Both the position numbers and the translations under genes were made by a program. A DNA stretch of 64,000 nt from Prunella strophiata (lineage: Eukaryota; Chordata; Aves; Passeriformes; Prunellidae). Numbering within the stretch: the stretch's first letter is position 1; each line of letters starts with the position of its first letter. The stretch is taken from NCBI GenBank assembly GCA_036583965.1, contig JAZBQD010000014.1, forward strand, positions 63,394,395-63,458,394. The letters are read 5' to 3'. Positions 13,109 to 27,800 of this stretch are shown here, one piece after another. Below the pieces are notes generated by a model. That model had not been told where the DNA came from. It did no database searches and worked only from the letters and a program-made list of their open reading frames with translations.

Positions 13109-14248
13109 CTAATAACAGAAGTGTTTTGCATTAATATTTAGCAACAGTCTTTGTTTGAAGTATCAACACACTACAGGCAGAAAACAGTGAATAAGATGAC
13201 ATTGAGAGAAGAGAGAAGAATTCACCCTCTATGTACAAAAGCAATATTATGTTGCAAAGACACAAAATCTGAATTATTTTTTATTTTACATTAATTGTAA
13301 AAATATTTCATACTAGTCCGAAATTTAGAAACTGAAACCCTCAAATCTCTTTATATAACTTTATACATATTCAACACTGGGAAAAAAGAAATTGGCAGAA
13401 TATCTTGCTCCAAAGCTCCCAGTCTGCCATGCCCTGGAAAAGCTGAGGGTGTTTATTATGCTTAACTGGGTAGCAACAAAGTAGAAATGAAACTTGCAAT
13501 GGAACAAAGTAGACAAAAATGCCAGAACAGTGGGATCAGCTGTACAGCCACAAAACACAGAAATAAAGTCCCTGAGGACTTCATACTTGTGGGGTAATTG
13601 GTTTAAATGTAGGAACCTCTGAATTCAAGGTGATAAATTGAAGTTGTGCTTATGGATTAACAGAAAATTTGACTGTAAACACCACAGTTGCCAAAGCTAC
13701 AACATTTTTGATATAATTTCATTAGCAGAAATGTTTTTGGAAGTCTGTCAGAAAACCATCTGGACGTTTATCAGTGTGGACAAATGATTCATTTTGCAGT
13801 CACTAAGGGTCTTTGGAATGGCTGCCCATTTCTACAGCTAACCTTAAACAATCATTTTACTATATCTTTGCCTCTGGTTTAAAGGTTTTCATTAATTTGG
13901 GAATGGAAAGGTATTAGCACTTAGAAAGCAAATTCTTCAAATGCTTTTGGCCTACCTGGAAGTATCACATTTCCTGTAAATTACTTTCTTTTGCAGACAT
14001 TTTCTAAGCCTCAGAAGATACCTATGATTTTTTAAACCAAACATCGCAGTTTGTGAAGTTTTCCCCCCAAAAAATAAGTGAATAATATTCACTTCTGTAT
14101 GTCATCCCCCCACTACTTTTCTCTTGGGATGACTCCTACTTTAGTACAATGCCAATGTTGAAACTGAATAGTTCCCAGGCAAGAAAATGCAGTTTCTAAA
14201 ATTGCTTGCAAGTGCATTCAGTATCACAGCAAGAATTCATCATCTGAC
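13109..14248 (-). other. SEMA3A intron, about 1.1 kb
   Basis: Phase 0 intron between the 143 bp and 115 bp exons. Donor GTCAGA, acceptor TTATTAG. Nothing else recognisable. Confidence 0.85.
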
Positions 14249-14391
14249 CTTGCAGATCTGCCCTATTCTGGCATGAGTGGCTTTTCCAGTGTGCTCTCCA
14301 TCAATTGCATTTTCACGGAAGAAGAAGTAGATCTTGTCATCTTCTGGATTGTCGCTCTCTGGTATCAGGTGAGCACTGACAAACCTGGGAT
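14249..14391 (-). CDS. SEMA3A: SEMA3A exon: sema domain, residues about 223-270
   Basis: Exon of 143 bp, entered in phase 1 and left in phase 0. It completes Asp, then reads PRFVSAHLIPESDNPEDDKI and YFFFRENAIDGEHTGKATHA, ending RIGQICK. The acceptor is TTCTCAG before ATCC. The donor is AAG|GTCAGA, a weaker version of the donor consensus because of C at +3. The Cys near the end corresponds to Cys269, which pairs with Cys381 (two-thirds of the way across these exons) in the known disulfide pattern. PRFVSAHLIPE and DDKIYFFF follow the avian form as remembered; the human form has PKFISAHLISE and DDKVYFFF. Confidence 0.97.
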
Positions 14392-15629
14392 CTGAGAAGA
14401 AAATACCACTGTGCACATTACTACTCCATGAGCTAGGTAATTTCTCTTCCTTACATAAGTGAACTGTCATTTTTCTTACCAAAACCTCATCATTCCATAC
14501 CATAGCAAATATTTGGAACATCATCACCTGCTAATATTTGACAGGTATTTACATTATTCTTATCATAAATACAGAGAGGTGTTTGCTACGGGTATTTAAT
14601 GAACAAATCTTAACTTTATAATTGGAGCAATTAAATGTTTATGAAATCTCTTTGCAAATGTTTGTACAACATTACAGCATGATTTCATAATTCCATGTAT
14701 TTATTACTGACATTTTTCTTGTTCTTTGGATGTCTGGACTGGTTAAAGTTAAGATTCAGTTATCTTTCTGAATAAGTCACAATTAAAATGAAAGAATTAT
14801 GGAGACTAATTAAAAGTTGTCATTTTAGCAATAAAAAAAAAAAAACACCTATAAAATTGTTAGTGCATTACTGTTAAAAAAATTCAAGTTGAAAAACACA
14901 TTTTGATTGGTACTACCATCACAAGATACCACAAATTCCCAAATCTTTGTCTTCTTTTCAGAAGAGAAATATATTTTAGAATTTCTACTCAAGTTGTTGA
15001 AATACTTTGTCTTTCCATTTTTGTAAAGTATTATTTTTATATACGTAAACTTTATTTCTTAACAATCAGAGTGACAACTTTATTTGGTGGTAAAAAAGAT
15101 ACATCGACAAGTGAAAATACCTATAATGTAGACATACTGATGGGCTACATAAAAAATACTGTAAAGAAGTTTTGGGAGACAGAATTTTATAGAACTCCCA
15201 TCAATAAATTCATACCAGTGGTGCATCTGGCTCATCGCTGTATTTTACAGAGATACTTCAGCTGGTATCTTTCACTATATTTGGAAAAAGAAGGCATATC
15301 CAACAGATTTACCAATCTGTTTTATAACCATTCTACATCCTGCTGGGATAATTAACTGTAGAAGAACTATATTTAACTACTCAGAGTCCTGTTCCTATGT
15401 GAAATTGTAAGCTATTTTAGTGTCTGTATTAACATCTTTTCAGTGTATGTTTATTGCTATATAGTCATAGAAATAATGAACTTTGCTATGTTTTACCAGT
15501 TTACACTAGCTGGCCTGTGCAACCCATTGCCTTATTAAGGATGGCAGTGTTTTTAAGACACATAGTTTGACAGGTTACGCACACAGAAGTTTAGATGTTT
15601 CTATTATATGAGTATATACAGCATAATTT

Positions 15630-15725
15630 TGTGTGTATGTGTGTGTATTATCATGTACTCTGTGTGTATATATGTATATATTCTCATGTATTTGTGTGTG
15701 TAGGTGCATAGATGTATATATTTAT
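15630..15725. repeat. TG/TA-rich low-complexity patch
   Basis: Imperfect alternation of TGTGTGTA and TATATA units, interrupted by TCATGTA. Degenerate microsatellite. Confidence 0.8.
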
Positions 15726-15736
15726 ATAGAAGTAGA

Positions 15737-15835
15737 GAAGGATGACCCTACTGGCTCAGACCAAAATTTAGTTAGATCAATTCACAACCTCCAAGATTGT
15801 CCAGAAGTAATTATTCATGACAAGAAAGAATATGG
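15737..15835 (-). mobile_element. Old CR1/L3-like LINE remnant
   Basis: CCTACTGGCTCAGACCAAA followed by a TTAGATCAATT segment matches the reverse complement of the conserved CR1/L3 3' end (TTTGGTCTGACCCAGTAGG type). The remainder is much diverged, so the copy is old and its left border uncertain. Confidence 0.55.
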
Positions 15836-18800
15836 TGATTACAAATGATACTCTCCAAGGAGAAAGTCCCTTCCTTCAGCTGTCTTCAGTGTAGCTGATT
15901 CTCTGAGCTTTGTTACTTTTGTGTCCTTAGTTAACTCTCAATAGACTTCCAATCCAGTCATTAGTCTAGTTTATTCTAGAACCCAGGCAAATTCCCAGAA
16001 TTCAGCACATCCTTTTGGAATTTGTTCCTCACCTACACATTGTAATGAACTAAAATTTACTTCTGATTTTGTGTTTTGAACATTGATCTTAATAACTTCA
16101 TTTGGTTCCTCTCAATTCCTGTAATGGAAAAATGCTCAGTGATCAAGATGTGGATGAGCTATGCTCTTTAACAAGGAGCAACTCTCTTTATTGAATTGTC
16201 TCTTAAAATAAACATTTTTAGACAACTGAGAACATGAAAAATCTGAGATGTTAAGCTCTCCACCCCAAACCCCAGTAATGCAAGCTATTAAAGTCCTTCC
16301 TCTTTTTCTAGCGTGCATTTTATAGCCTTCAAGTTACACTGACACGAGACCCAAGATAAATAATATCTCAGCTATTTTTTATGTGATATACTAGGGCTTT
16401 GCATGCAACTTCAATCTCAAGAAACAAGGGTTACAGCTTGAAAATTTCTGCACTGCAGTCTGGGGAAGGATCCATAAGAGAAAGAGGATACCCATTAGAA
16501 GATACTGTTCTTGGCTAATGGATCTGGAGAGCCTCTTTTCTGAATATGTTGTTTTTACATCCTTAAGGTCTTAATGAAAAAGGGTAACAAAAATATTCAA
16601 CCAAAACCAAAACAAATTCCCAAATGGTTGAATGATTTGCTTCTAGCACAATGGGTTTTGTAAATCACAAGATATCAAGTTCTAAAGTAAATCACTATAT
16701 TATCAGGTGTCAAAAATCTAACTTTACATTGGCCTATGAAGATACTGTGGGGAGCCCCATTTTGAGTCAAAAATATTGCTGATATAGCACTGGTTATATA
16801 AACTTGCCCTCGGTTACCATATTATTATTCTTTTCTTTCCCTCTCATAATTTTGCAAGTGAGCCAGAAATAGTAAGACAGTTTAGTATTAAAGCAGGACT
16901 GACACAACAATGATAGAAAAATAGTTGAATAAATTCAAAGTATTTATTTTAAATTATTCTGTCAGAGTGATAGCAGAGAACAGGGTTGTGAAGCAGGCAG
17001 ATAAAACTAATGCCACAGCTAGAGCACATGTGAGTATGCTTTGCATACACTTTTACCAGTGCTCTTCTGAGATGGATTCAGATTTTCAATGAGTGATTAA
17101 TGATCCTAACTGCATCCCTGCAAATGAAGTAGTCACACAACCTCATATTAGAAGCACATCCACTGTACATCATGGAACAGCTTTTCTTGAGCACTTCTTA
17201 CTGAGCACACCTCAGATTGTTTTGGCATCTAGTTCAATCGATAGGTTTTAGTCAATAAAAGAGTGGTTCTTCATGTCATAGGGCCCTTGCTCTTGTTACC
17301 TGGTGCTGCTTGGATTTTTCCTCCTCTTCCATCAAACAGATTTATGTCTATGCAGTGAACCAAATAAAGGAAGAACAGGCTACATGTGTTCTGTTGCATA
17401 TAGAAATACAGTAATTTCTGTTAGGAATGAATGTAATGGTTACAGAAACCACATCATGATACCATGTGTGGGGAGAGGGAGAGAAAAGTGCTTGATAATT
17501 TCATGGGTTATAAAGCTAAGAACCAGTGATCTGTAGTGTGTTCTTTATTGTTCCACTAGCACAGAGGCTGTTTGGCTTGCCTGAGGCTTGATGCACACTT
17601 GCATTCAACCCCAGGGCTTCAGACCATGCTCACTACTGGCTGCTGAGGGTCTTGATGAATCAATCAGCCAGATGGCCAGCAGTCACGCAACACAGCTCTC
17701 TCCATGGACTGCACAGCACTTTTTTATTGCTCTTCTTTGAGGATTGGAAGGGAGATATCCACAGATGAGGGAATTAGGGACTTCTCCTTGACTCTCCTAA
17801 TTGCTCACCCATGCAGCAGAAGAAAGAATGTCATCCATGAATGTGTATGTTCAAGTATCGAGACTGCCCTGCCTTACCCTGCAAATTTAAACACATTTGG
17901 TATCAAGGGGTCCCCATGGGAAGTTTAAAATAATTCAGTCAGGGTTGACCTATTTCATACATTCAACACAACACAGCCATAAAAGAAATGCTGGAATGAA
18001 CTTCAAGCAAGTTTTACTGAATGGGAAGTAGGACTTTGATTCAAATCCACCAGTAACAATTGTAAAAGTCAGTTCACTCCAGTTCTTGGGGGTAGATGAA
18101 ATGACTTCAAATTTCTGAGTATGAATTATGGAGTATTCTGTAACCCTAAAACTGCCTCCAATCCACGTTGCCCTCAGAAATGCTGTAACAACAGTTCAAC
18201 ACTTTCTTGTTTGAAAGCAGTCTCCCATTGGTTAGAAGTCCAGAAAGCTTGTTTTGGGAAAATGGATTTAAGAAATAATTTGACAGCAAATATTTTGCAA
18301 TGATTCATTGCTTTTAAAAAACACAGACAGACAATGTGGAAGACTGCTTTAAAAAACAGCATACATCAAACAAACATTTCTGAAACGTGTTTTAGCATGA
18401 TCAAAGGAGAAACAAAGCCACAGCATAAACACGATCAAAATAAAATTACAGCTAAAAACACTTCTCTGATCTTGCAGCCAAAGTGAACAAGCTAAAAATA
18501 AAAACTTACATTTTTATTTAAAACAATCAGCCTTTAAGAAGCAAATTATTAAAGTCCACACCTTTTTCAGTCTCCTTTTTCCAGTTGTCTTGGCTGTGGT
18601 GCTACTCCTCAGATCCCACATGACACCTTTGTACACCGCTTTGTGCTCTCCTGCAATTACCTGCTCTGTAGACATTTCACTGGCAGCAGCCCATTAAACT
18701 GTCCTTTCTGAGAAATCTGGCTCTTTATGAAAACGACACCTTGGTCCAGCTGCCTTTATGATTTATTTGCCATTGTTTGCTTATTTAAGTAATGGAAACA

Positions 18801-21800
18801 TGTTTTGCCTGTCTCAGCATTTCAGGTTGAGGAAAAGCGAAGGTAAATCGATCTGCACTGGTTCTTTAACAAATGTTACTCTTTAGCAGCAACAACCACA
18901 CAAATACACACACACACCCAAGAGCAAGAAACAATAAAAGTCAGAAATTGGCTTTCTAAGTGAATTGTATTAGCATTTTAATGAAGATCTATAAACTTGA
19001 AGGCACAGAAATTACCTTTAGCTGTCAAGATTGAGTAAGCTGAAAGAACAGAAGCTGGGGTCATCTCTTCATCACTTGACAGGAACCAAAGGGCAGTTCT
19101 CTTAGGAAATGCTTTGTAAAGAGTTTGAACTGGATGCCCCTATTATTGTGTATTTATGGTCAAAATGACTAATTTATCAATTCACAGTAAGAAAATTCTA
19201 GGAAACTAGGGAAATTTTACGCTCAGTAAAACAGCAATTGCTGTAATTTAATAAAAAGTACTGGAGGGTGACTAGGACCCTGAGGAGAGGAAGGCTAGAG
19301 AAGATGAAATTAAAAATGTAACAACAACAAAAATAGACAGCTACTCAAGGCTTCATAGCCATGTACAGCACCCGTCCACTGGGACCCAGCACAGAGAACC
19401 AAACGCTGTCCTCACAAAATCTGGACTTGCTCTCACCATGAGCCCTACTACCCACATAGAAGAGACTTGCAGCTCCAGTCACAAATGTGCAGAGCAGAAC
19501 TTCTGCCTCAGCAAGGTCACCAGAGGACAAAGCTGTTAATATGTGGTGACGAGAGAGCTAAGCTGGTTTGTGGTTTTACACACTCGAATGTAGTTTACAA
19601 AACACCAAAGCTTTTGGTGGTGTTCTTTCAAAGTCTCTTCATTTAAATTCCTCAACTTTCACATTCCTCCTCTTGCTGCTGTTGACTCAGGCAAATGCAG
19701 CAGAGCTCTCATGGATTCATTGCTTCTAGTGAAGCTCCTCAATGACATGGATGGCATCAGACCACATCCTGAAAACGGGAACGCTGTTTGCACAAGGGAT
19801 AACTTGTGGCTATTATGGAGCTAATATGAGGGTTTTGTGGTAACTTATTGTCAGATGCTAACATAGAAAAGACAGACCACAGAGTAGAGATGTCATTTAA
19901 AGATGCTGTTTACAAAGTCAGGAGGATGTGTGGCATGCAGGCTATGCATGATCAAGCTGTCAGCAGCTATTACAAGGTAGAAGCCCTATGGTCCCTCACT
20001 GATTTTGCAATGGAAATTCCCATCAGAAAGAGTTTTAAAGACTGATGATATTCATCAAGAGGCTTGTCTTTGAGTCAAGATGATCTTAGAGCAGTGCATT
20101 TGTTATGTCAGCTTGTTTCTCCTTAAAAATGAGATCCTGTTTTTTATCAAAGATTAGTAAAGGCAAGTCTTGTGAGACAGATTATAAAATATGCTAGTAA
20201 GTGTAAGTTTAACTAAAGTTTCTTTCAATTTCAATTGTGTACTTTTTTTAAAGCAAAAATTTTATTCCAAACTCTTCTCATAATTAAAAAAAACCCAACC
20301 TCAAACCAACAAACCCCTCCTCAGCAGAATCCAGCTGCTATGCTTCAATGATGACTTGTGTGACATGAAAAGATTACAGACTTTCAAGGATGAAAGGTAT
20401 TAAAAGTAGCAACAACATTTCACTCTTCTGTCATTTCAATACATGGGTGCAGCAGCAATGTAACACACAAAAGATGTGCATTAAAAAAGACACACCAGTA
20501 TTTTTACACATGCAAATTCTTCTGCATCTCAATGGTACACTTATACATACAGCAACAGGAGTCTAGCCCTTGTGGCTTTACAGTGGCTTGACCATAAGTG
20601 TCATCCGTGCACCATTCTCATTGTGAGAGAGAGTAAAATTGAATTTAAATGATGGGTTTTTTACGGAATTACTGATTTGTATTTGAAGCAAAAGCAAGAA
20701 AGTGCAAGCATGTTGTAACATCCTAAAGCATTCAGGCTCCATGCTGGGGGCAGCTAGCAGAAGTGAAAACTTGGCAGGGCCAGGCTGGGGGCTGAGCCAT
20801 GGGTGCCCCCCTAGGGGCTGGCAGTGATGCAGGGTAAGTTTGGGGTGCTCAGCACCTCTAGAGTAGTGTAAATGAGTCCCTGAGTACCTGCCAAGACAAT
20901 GCCACCACCCCAAGATCCCTCATCTCCTCTGCCTCAGAGGCATAATTCAACATGAACATATCTTTGGAATAACATTTTAGCTCCCACAGGAAACAGAAGG
21001 GAAAAAATGTTGATCTCTGATGCAATTATCAGTTTCTGAAGCCTTTGTTCTAAAAAGACAACAATAGTTTTGATTCCCTGTTAAAGACTAATTATATGGT
21101 GAAGAAAAGTGAATACAAAAGTTCAGTAAAATTATAGCTTAATGCTCAACATAAATTAGATTTCTCACAAAACAATGCTTATGATCTATCCACCCTATTT
21201 AATTTAAAAGAGGTGATTATTATCTCCTTACAGAACAACAAGCAAAATTAACACCTCTTTTCCATTACTGACAGTGTTTTAAGGTTGTTGTATATCTATC
21301 AACACAATTAATTTTAAACTTATTTACTTGTCCCTCAGAGAGAGTAATTGGGCAACTGAGAAAACTAGTGTCCATCACAGAACAGAAAGTGAGGCTTGCA
21401 GCACATTGTCTCCATTTAGGAATACTTTAATCTCAATTTTCTCTATTTCTTAAAGGTAACGAGAGTTCCAGCTAAGAGCCTGTTTCTTTCTCTCTCAGTC
21501 ATTTATCTGAAGTTTTTGACATTGATGTTTGGAAATAAAAACACTAGAAAGCCTGTGCCTTAACTGTGTAACCTACATCTTTAGAGCTCTGGATGAGTGA
21601 CAAGAACTAAATACCAGAGTCTTTATGCTAAGACGTGATGTATTAGGGGAGGAAGCGGAGCGTGGCGGCACTGAAGACAAAAGATGTTTCTGATTTGGGG
21701 TGTTACAGACTTTTGGCATACAGAGCCATGCTACAGGCCTGCCTTTTGTAAGCTCTGAAGATTCACAGGTGGAGCACAAGTCCCTGGAGATGCTGAAGCA

Positions 21801-24800
21801 GTTTATGGCAGTTGATCCTAGAAGTCAGAAACCAAAACCTGTTCCTCTCCATTAATGTGATTTTCTCAGGCCTTTCTGAATGCTAGAGATGTGTGTTTAT
21901 GTCTTGGTGGAATATTCTTCCACTTATGCCACCTGGAAATTCAGGGGACGAAGAAGGTGTCCTGAAGGCTGAGGGAACATGCTGTAGCCAAAATCCTGGC
22001 ACAGCACTTTGCAGGAGGGAAATACCTGGCTGAGTGTGAGGAATAGCTGGGGATTAACATGGCAAACATATTCCAGTGTAGGGAAAATGGGACAGCCCTC
22101 AGCAGTCTGACTGGTAAAAGATGAACAGCACTGGCTTGACAAGCATATCTTCAGCCTCTGTCTCCTGAAAGCTAAATTCCTAATATTTCTCTGTCAGCTC
22201 CATGCAGTGCACAATCCTGTCTCCAGAAACATTTTCCCACAGAAATATTATTTTTTTTCTACCTAAAAAAGTGAAAAAATATGTCCTTTGCGTCAAAAAT
22301 CATCTATTTTAAAAACAGGAGGAAAAACTCCAAATTTTGTACTGCCAGGTTCAATTTGAAGTATGTGGAAGGGGTTGTGTAGCTGTAAAAAAAAAATCTC
22401 CTCCCTGATGTCACATCAAAAACTGGACAGGCCTCTACCATGATCTCAACTCTTAGTGAGGGATGTTCATTCATTTGGAAATGATCATCATCCCACACCA
22501 GTTCCCAAGGAGTCATCCAGGAGAGAACTCTCCTGCAGCAATTTCCTAACCTTTTCAATCTCCTGTAATTTAATTTCTTTGTAATATCCTTTAGATTTGG
22601 CTAAAGAACTGAGGTAATTTTGTCAAACTACAAGAAACATTTTGTTGGTATAATGAACTTTTACAGCTAGTGTAAAGCAACTTGACACAAAATCCATTAA
22701 AGTAGGATTAATGAGGGATGGCAGCAAAAACTGAGGAAAGGGCTGGATGAATGACTGGTTTTAGCTCATGAGTCAGTGTAGCACAGCAACACAAAATGCA
22801 ATAAGGCATCTGTAAGTGGAAGCAAAACCCCTCAGCACAATCTGAGGTATTCAGTGTGATAGCATCAGTTATGACAACCTCTTTCAGTAGTCATGTGAGC
22901 ACTATGTGTTTCCAACTTAATCTAGCTTCAGTCAACATAAGGTATTAACAGGGTTTTACACAACTGAAATAATGCACTCATTTATTGCTGATGTGAAACT
23001 TAGTTGTGTTCATTAAAAAAGAAAAAAAAATAAAGGTATTTGACAGCACAGGTGAGATGAAAACTGTGAAGGTGCTTCAGATAGAAAAGTTTTGCAACAG
23101 TATCTGCACTGTCAGAAAGTTTTTCTTCTTAAACATTGTTTCATTAGGCTTATACTTTAATTCTCTACAAACAAACTCTCTTCTTATTTTCACTATTTTA
23201 ATTTTTATTATAATTCACTGACACCACTTAAAAAATATTTGATGTAATTTTTGTGACTTTTAAGAATGAAAATTTCATTGTCTCAGACTCAAAATTTTTG
23301 TGTTTTTTAAAACCAGTGAGGGGGGACTGTGCTTGTGATATATAAATCACAGCAAGAGGAACTGGCAGAAAGTTTAACAGAAGTATTTAAAAAGCAATAA
23401 AAGAAAGAAATGCAGTAAAAAATATAGGCCCTGTAATAAACAGGAAACTGGATTTTTTTTTTTAAAAGAATGCTTTCTACCAACAGGTCTGGCACAAAAT
23501 ATTAAAGCTGACAGTATGTCAAATATAGAACAGAACTTGAGTATTGATAATGACAACCCATTTACACCATCTTGTGAAAAAGCTGATGACCCACAAGTCC
23601 ATGTAAAATACCACATAGAAAGGTTTTGTACCTTCCTCTCCCATGGAGCTTTTTTCTGCCCTTACTGGAAGTTGCTTTAGAGAAATAGGAGAACAGGACA
23701 CAGAGACTGAAGGAGTGGGTAGCTGAAGAGAGCTGTGCCCCATGACTACCAAAATTTACAGTGCGACAAATGTTATTATAGAGCTCAGGAAATATGAATA
23801 ATCTCACTGACATCAGCAGAACACTTCTGACTTACAAGGATATTGAATTTTGCTCAAACAGCAGGAAAAAAAAATCAATAAACACCAATCCTCAGATATG
23901 TGGCAATATTAACAGATACAATGTATTATCACTAAATGCTTGCAACTATTTCATAAGACCTGTGCAGTGAATGGGAAAAATACATAATCCAGTCTTCAAA
24001 GTAACTTTTCTTCTGCTTTTTTCTGAATGATCATCTGTACAAAAGCTGTCTCTGAAAGGTTATCTTGTTTCTACTTATATCAAATTCTCTAACAAAATCT
24101 TCCTACAAATCTTGCTGTACTTATCTAAACAGAAATCTTTAAAGCCTACCAAAAGAAATTAAATTTATATACATAAAGATACGTTAAAAATACTCTTTTC
24201 CATAATCCAGGAACCTAACAAAAACACAGGCCAGCTTGTCACTTTAAAAGGTAAATCAGACAGGGAACTATTTTGCCTTCATTTACTCAGTGTGTTTGTG
24301 GCAGCTCTAAGTGCTCTGGAGCATCAAATTCTGCTGGATGTTGTACAATAAATGGTGGTTTCAAAGATTTACAGTTTAACCCTTGCCTTTGAAAGAGGTA
24401 ATTTTCCCTGATAATACTACAAGGCAGTTCACCTTACTAACAGAAACATTCAGCCTATAGACACCAGTGATACCAGGATCTCAGAAAAGAGGGAAATAGA
24501 GCAAAAAAAGGCTAATCAGCCTCAGTTTTGGTGGGTCACTCTCAACAGTTTTTTGGACAACACTGCTACATTGAGACTGATATTGAGATTCTCAAAAGAA
24601 ATGTTATCTGTATACCAGAACATCATCTGTGCCATTCACTGCTTCTGACTATCAACTATTAGCTGGTGATCACCTTCATACTTTGATCTCTTAAATGTTA
24701 CTACACACTTTACCATATCTTTTTTTTGTTTGTTTGTTTTTTACCATATGGTATGTAAAAGCACTTAGCTACATGTTTAAAAAACCAAATTTAACAGCTA

Positions 24801-27800
24801 CCTTTGGAAACGGATGAATTTACACAAGCCCAATGCAATAGCTAGGGATGGGATATTTCTGACACCACTTTGATAACTAAGAGTTACACACAGAAACCTG
24901 AAATAAGTAGTATGGGGTATTCCAAAGGTCAAGGGAAAAAAGAAGCAGCACTTTGGCAACGCAGCAAAATGAGAAGTTCAGGATCTATTCCACTGTCAAA
25001 ATTTAAAGGCATCAAATGAGGAACCATTTGTCAAACATTTTGTGTGTCTGTGATCTGACCATCCTATCTGATAACTGAAATTGTGTCAATTCTTCTTTAT
25101 TTTCTGTTACTTAGTCCAACATGCTGCCTTTACAAGTGAAAAAGAAGTATCCATTTGTCTCTCCCATTTGTCCTTTTCTCTTCCTGTTCCCTCTTCCTCA
25201 CACTAGTCATGAATGAGGTTCTGTGGCCTAAATGATGCTGTTGGTGACATCAGTTTCACCCTTTTGTTTCGCAGTGTTGCCTTGACGGAGTCTGGGGGAG
25301 GAACATGGTGAAGTGGCTCAAGTGGTACTGAAACAGTTTCTGCCTTGGAAATATGGTTTGCAGAACCAAGTGGAGAAAAAATCTAAATGTTTTTGCATCA
25401 ATTAAACCCTTGCAAATGATGGAATGCAATCTGAAGGGAAATTACATGTCATATTAAATACAGAGCTTTTTAATAAGGTGTTTCCTCTGCTCCTCTTCAA
25501 AGCCTACAGAAATATTAAGATGTCCACAGTTACAGCACAAAAATGTATTCAAGATGGAACATTTGATACATCATAGTGTTTCAGAAATAATGGAACTTCT
25601 GCAAGGAATTAGCAAATGTAAATTTAACCTCAACAGATGCTCTATCTACATTTATTGATCTTACACAGTCTTTGTGTCATCACAAAGCCCTGTGTTAGGC
25701 TCAGTCCTGCTCCAGCAAAGTCCACAGCCACAGCTCTGTTAAATACAGGAGTTGAAACAATATCCTTGATAATGGAGTTTAATATTAGCTTTGCCATTCT
25801 TTGCTAGTGTAACTTTTGAATTGTGTTCTTGAACTACCTGAATGTGCTATCAATGTTTTAAATGCATTGACGTTTCCACTTTGTTGTAAAAATAGGTTTT
25901 TAATACTACACAGTGTTTAGCATTCTAGTACCAGCCATCAGTTTGATATCAGCCGTGACATTATTTAATTTTCAGAATCACAGAGGTTAAAGCTCACTGA
26001 ACTATAAACAGTTGGAAACATGGAGTGTAATCCCAAGGCACAGCTCTGCACAAGCTGTAATTTAAATCATATTGCATGCTAAGCTGAAAAGGCAGTGCAG
26101 GTCCCAGAGGGCATGAATAAATCTGCAGTCACTGATTTGCCACACACATTTGTGTTGGGATTCTGTAACTGTGCAAATGTGATGTCTTCCTTTAGAGCAG
26201 AGGACCTGTCATCTACTGAGATTTGTAATTAAATAACCCAAAGAACAAAAGCAATTACTCAGCCCTACAAATATTCAGGCTGAAATGTGCGCGATTTCAG
26301 GAACAAAGAGAAGGGGAAGTTCCGGAGACAGAGGGAAAGGGAGGCTTTGAGTCTGAGATAATTCATCTGTGTCTAGTGCTAGTGGAGGCTTTAATGCACA
26401 GAACAGGTATTCACATACCTGGCTTCCTCTGAACTAATAATTCCGTCACCACAGACTCCACTGTGAAGTGGATGTTTCTGCAGCTAAGGAGCCAATTATG
26501 CTTCCAGCTGGCTCCATGCCACCTCAGGTGCCGGCTTTGAGCAATCAGTTGTGTTAATTGCAAGCAACACTAAATGCCTTTTGGGACAAGCAATTCACGG
26601 TTCAGGAATGTTAGTGTGAATGGGGTAAGTTCAGCCCCATTACCGAGAACAAATCACAGAGTTTGCATAGGTCGCAGGCTAAGAGCTGGAATTTTATGAA
26701 ATGGGGGAAAAGAGGTGGGAACAGACTAAGGGGCTATATCCTCACATCATTAACTCTGCTGGGCATCCCAGTTAATTGATGGGGTGAGGGCTATGTGGTG
26801 GGCTGTGTGGAGCCCTTCATATTTTCCCAAGACTCATTCCCTTGGGTCTGCCAGGCATTCTGATCCAGACCAACAGGGCTAAGACATTGGTCCAAGAGAA
26901 GATATCTCAGCTGCTCATGAACATGGGCTCCTTCACAGTAGTTGGTATTGTCTTTCTTTCTATTTGTCATAGTGGGAAAAGAATAGTTTTAAATATGCAT
27001 AGGATTGTTTGATATAAAGAAAATATTACAAGGGTGATAGTAACACTGAATGTCCAAAAATGGATGATGAAGGGCAAGCATATATTAAAAAAAATAGGCC
27101 ATTGAAGGAATGAAGAGTAATAATGAAATGAGATGAGCACAATAATGAGTAGAAATCAGATCTTGACTGCATAGAGGTCATTGTCATGTATTAATCAGCT
27201 ACAGATCTAGCCTGTTGTATTTTTTAGTATTTTTCGACTCACAACCTCGATAACAAGCTTTAGCCAGTCATTTATAAGCATGGATTTCTAATATATTTGT
27301 CCACAAGCCTCCACACCAGCACTACTTAAAAGAAGAACCCTGCCCAAATGTTGGAAGTGATGAATGGGAAGCTTGGATTGAATCATTAGAGATAAAGGGA
27401 GTTAGTGTGTGGTGGGAAGTGGGAGGAACTGGTACAAACCTCAGTCTGCAGGTGCTTAGAAACAGCGTGCAGGCTCAGGAAGTCTCTCTAATACCCTTTA
27501 GAGGCTCAGTCTCTGGTGTCCCACATGGATGTATAAAGAAAACTTCTTAAAACAAAGCCATCTTATTTCTCCCTTTAACACAGACTAAAACATTGCCAAA
27601 CACTTTCGCATCTGAAGCTGTGAATTTCATTAAATTCAATGCAACTCGCTCAGCACTCCCTATTTTTGTGTGGCTGAAACCTTTAATTCTCTCCCCACCA
27701 CCCCGCGGCCAGCGTGCTCCAGTCACATCACACTTAACCTTTGCCTTGGCTTCTCAAAGAAGAATTTGTTTCACTCTATTCATGGCTTCAGCAGTTTGGC

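Noticed and set aside
14903..15355. 150-codon plus-strand open frame, the longest in the window
   Set aside because: AT-rich composition, no recognisable domain, no splice or promoter context, and it lies inside a SEMA3A intron. Best explained as a chance frame.
20578..20913. GC-richer patch with a 111-codon minus-strand frame
   Set aside because: No protein similarity recognised, and no repeat family I can name. Left as unannotated intron.
25976..26040. CAGAATCACAGAGGTTAAAGC as a reverse CR1 end
   Set aside because: Only the first few bases resemble the reversed CR1 terminus, and the continuation does not follow it.
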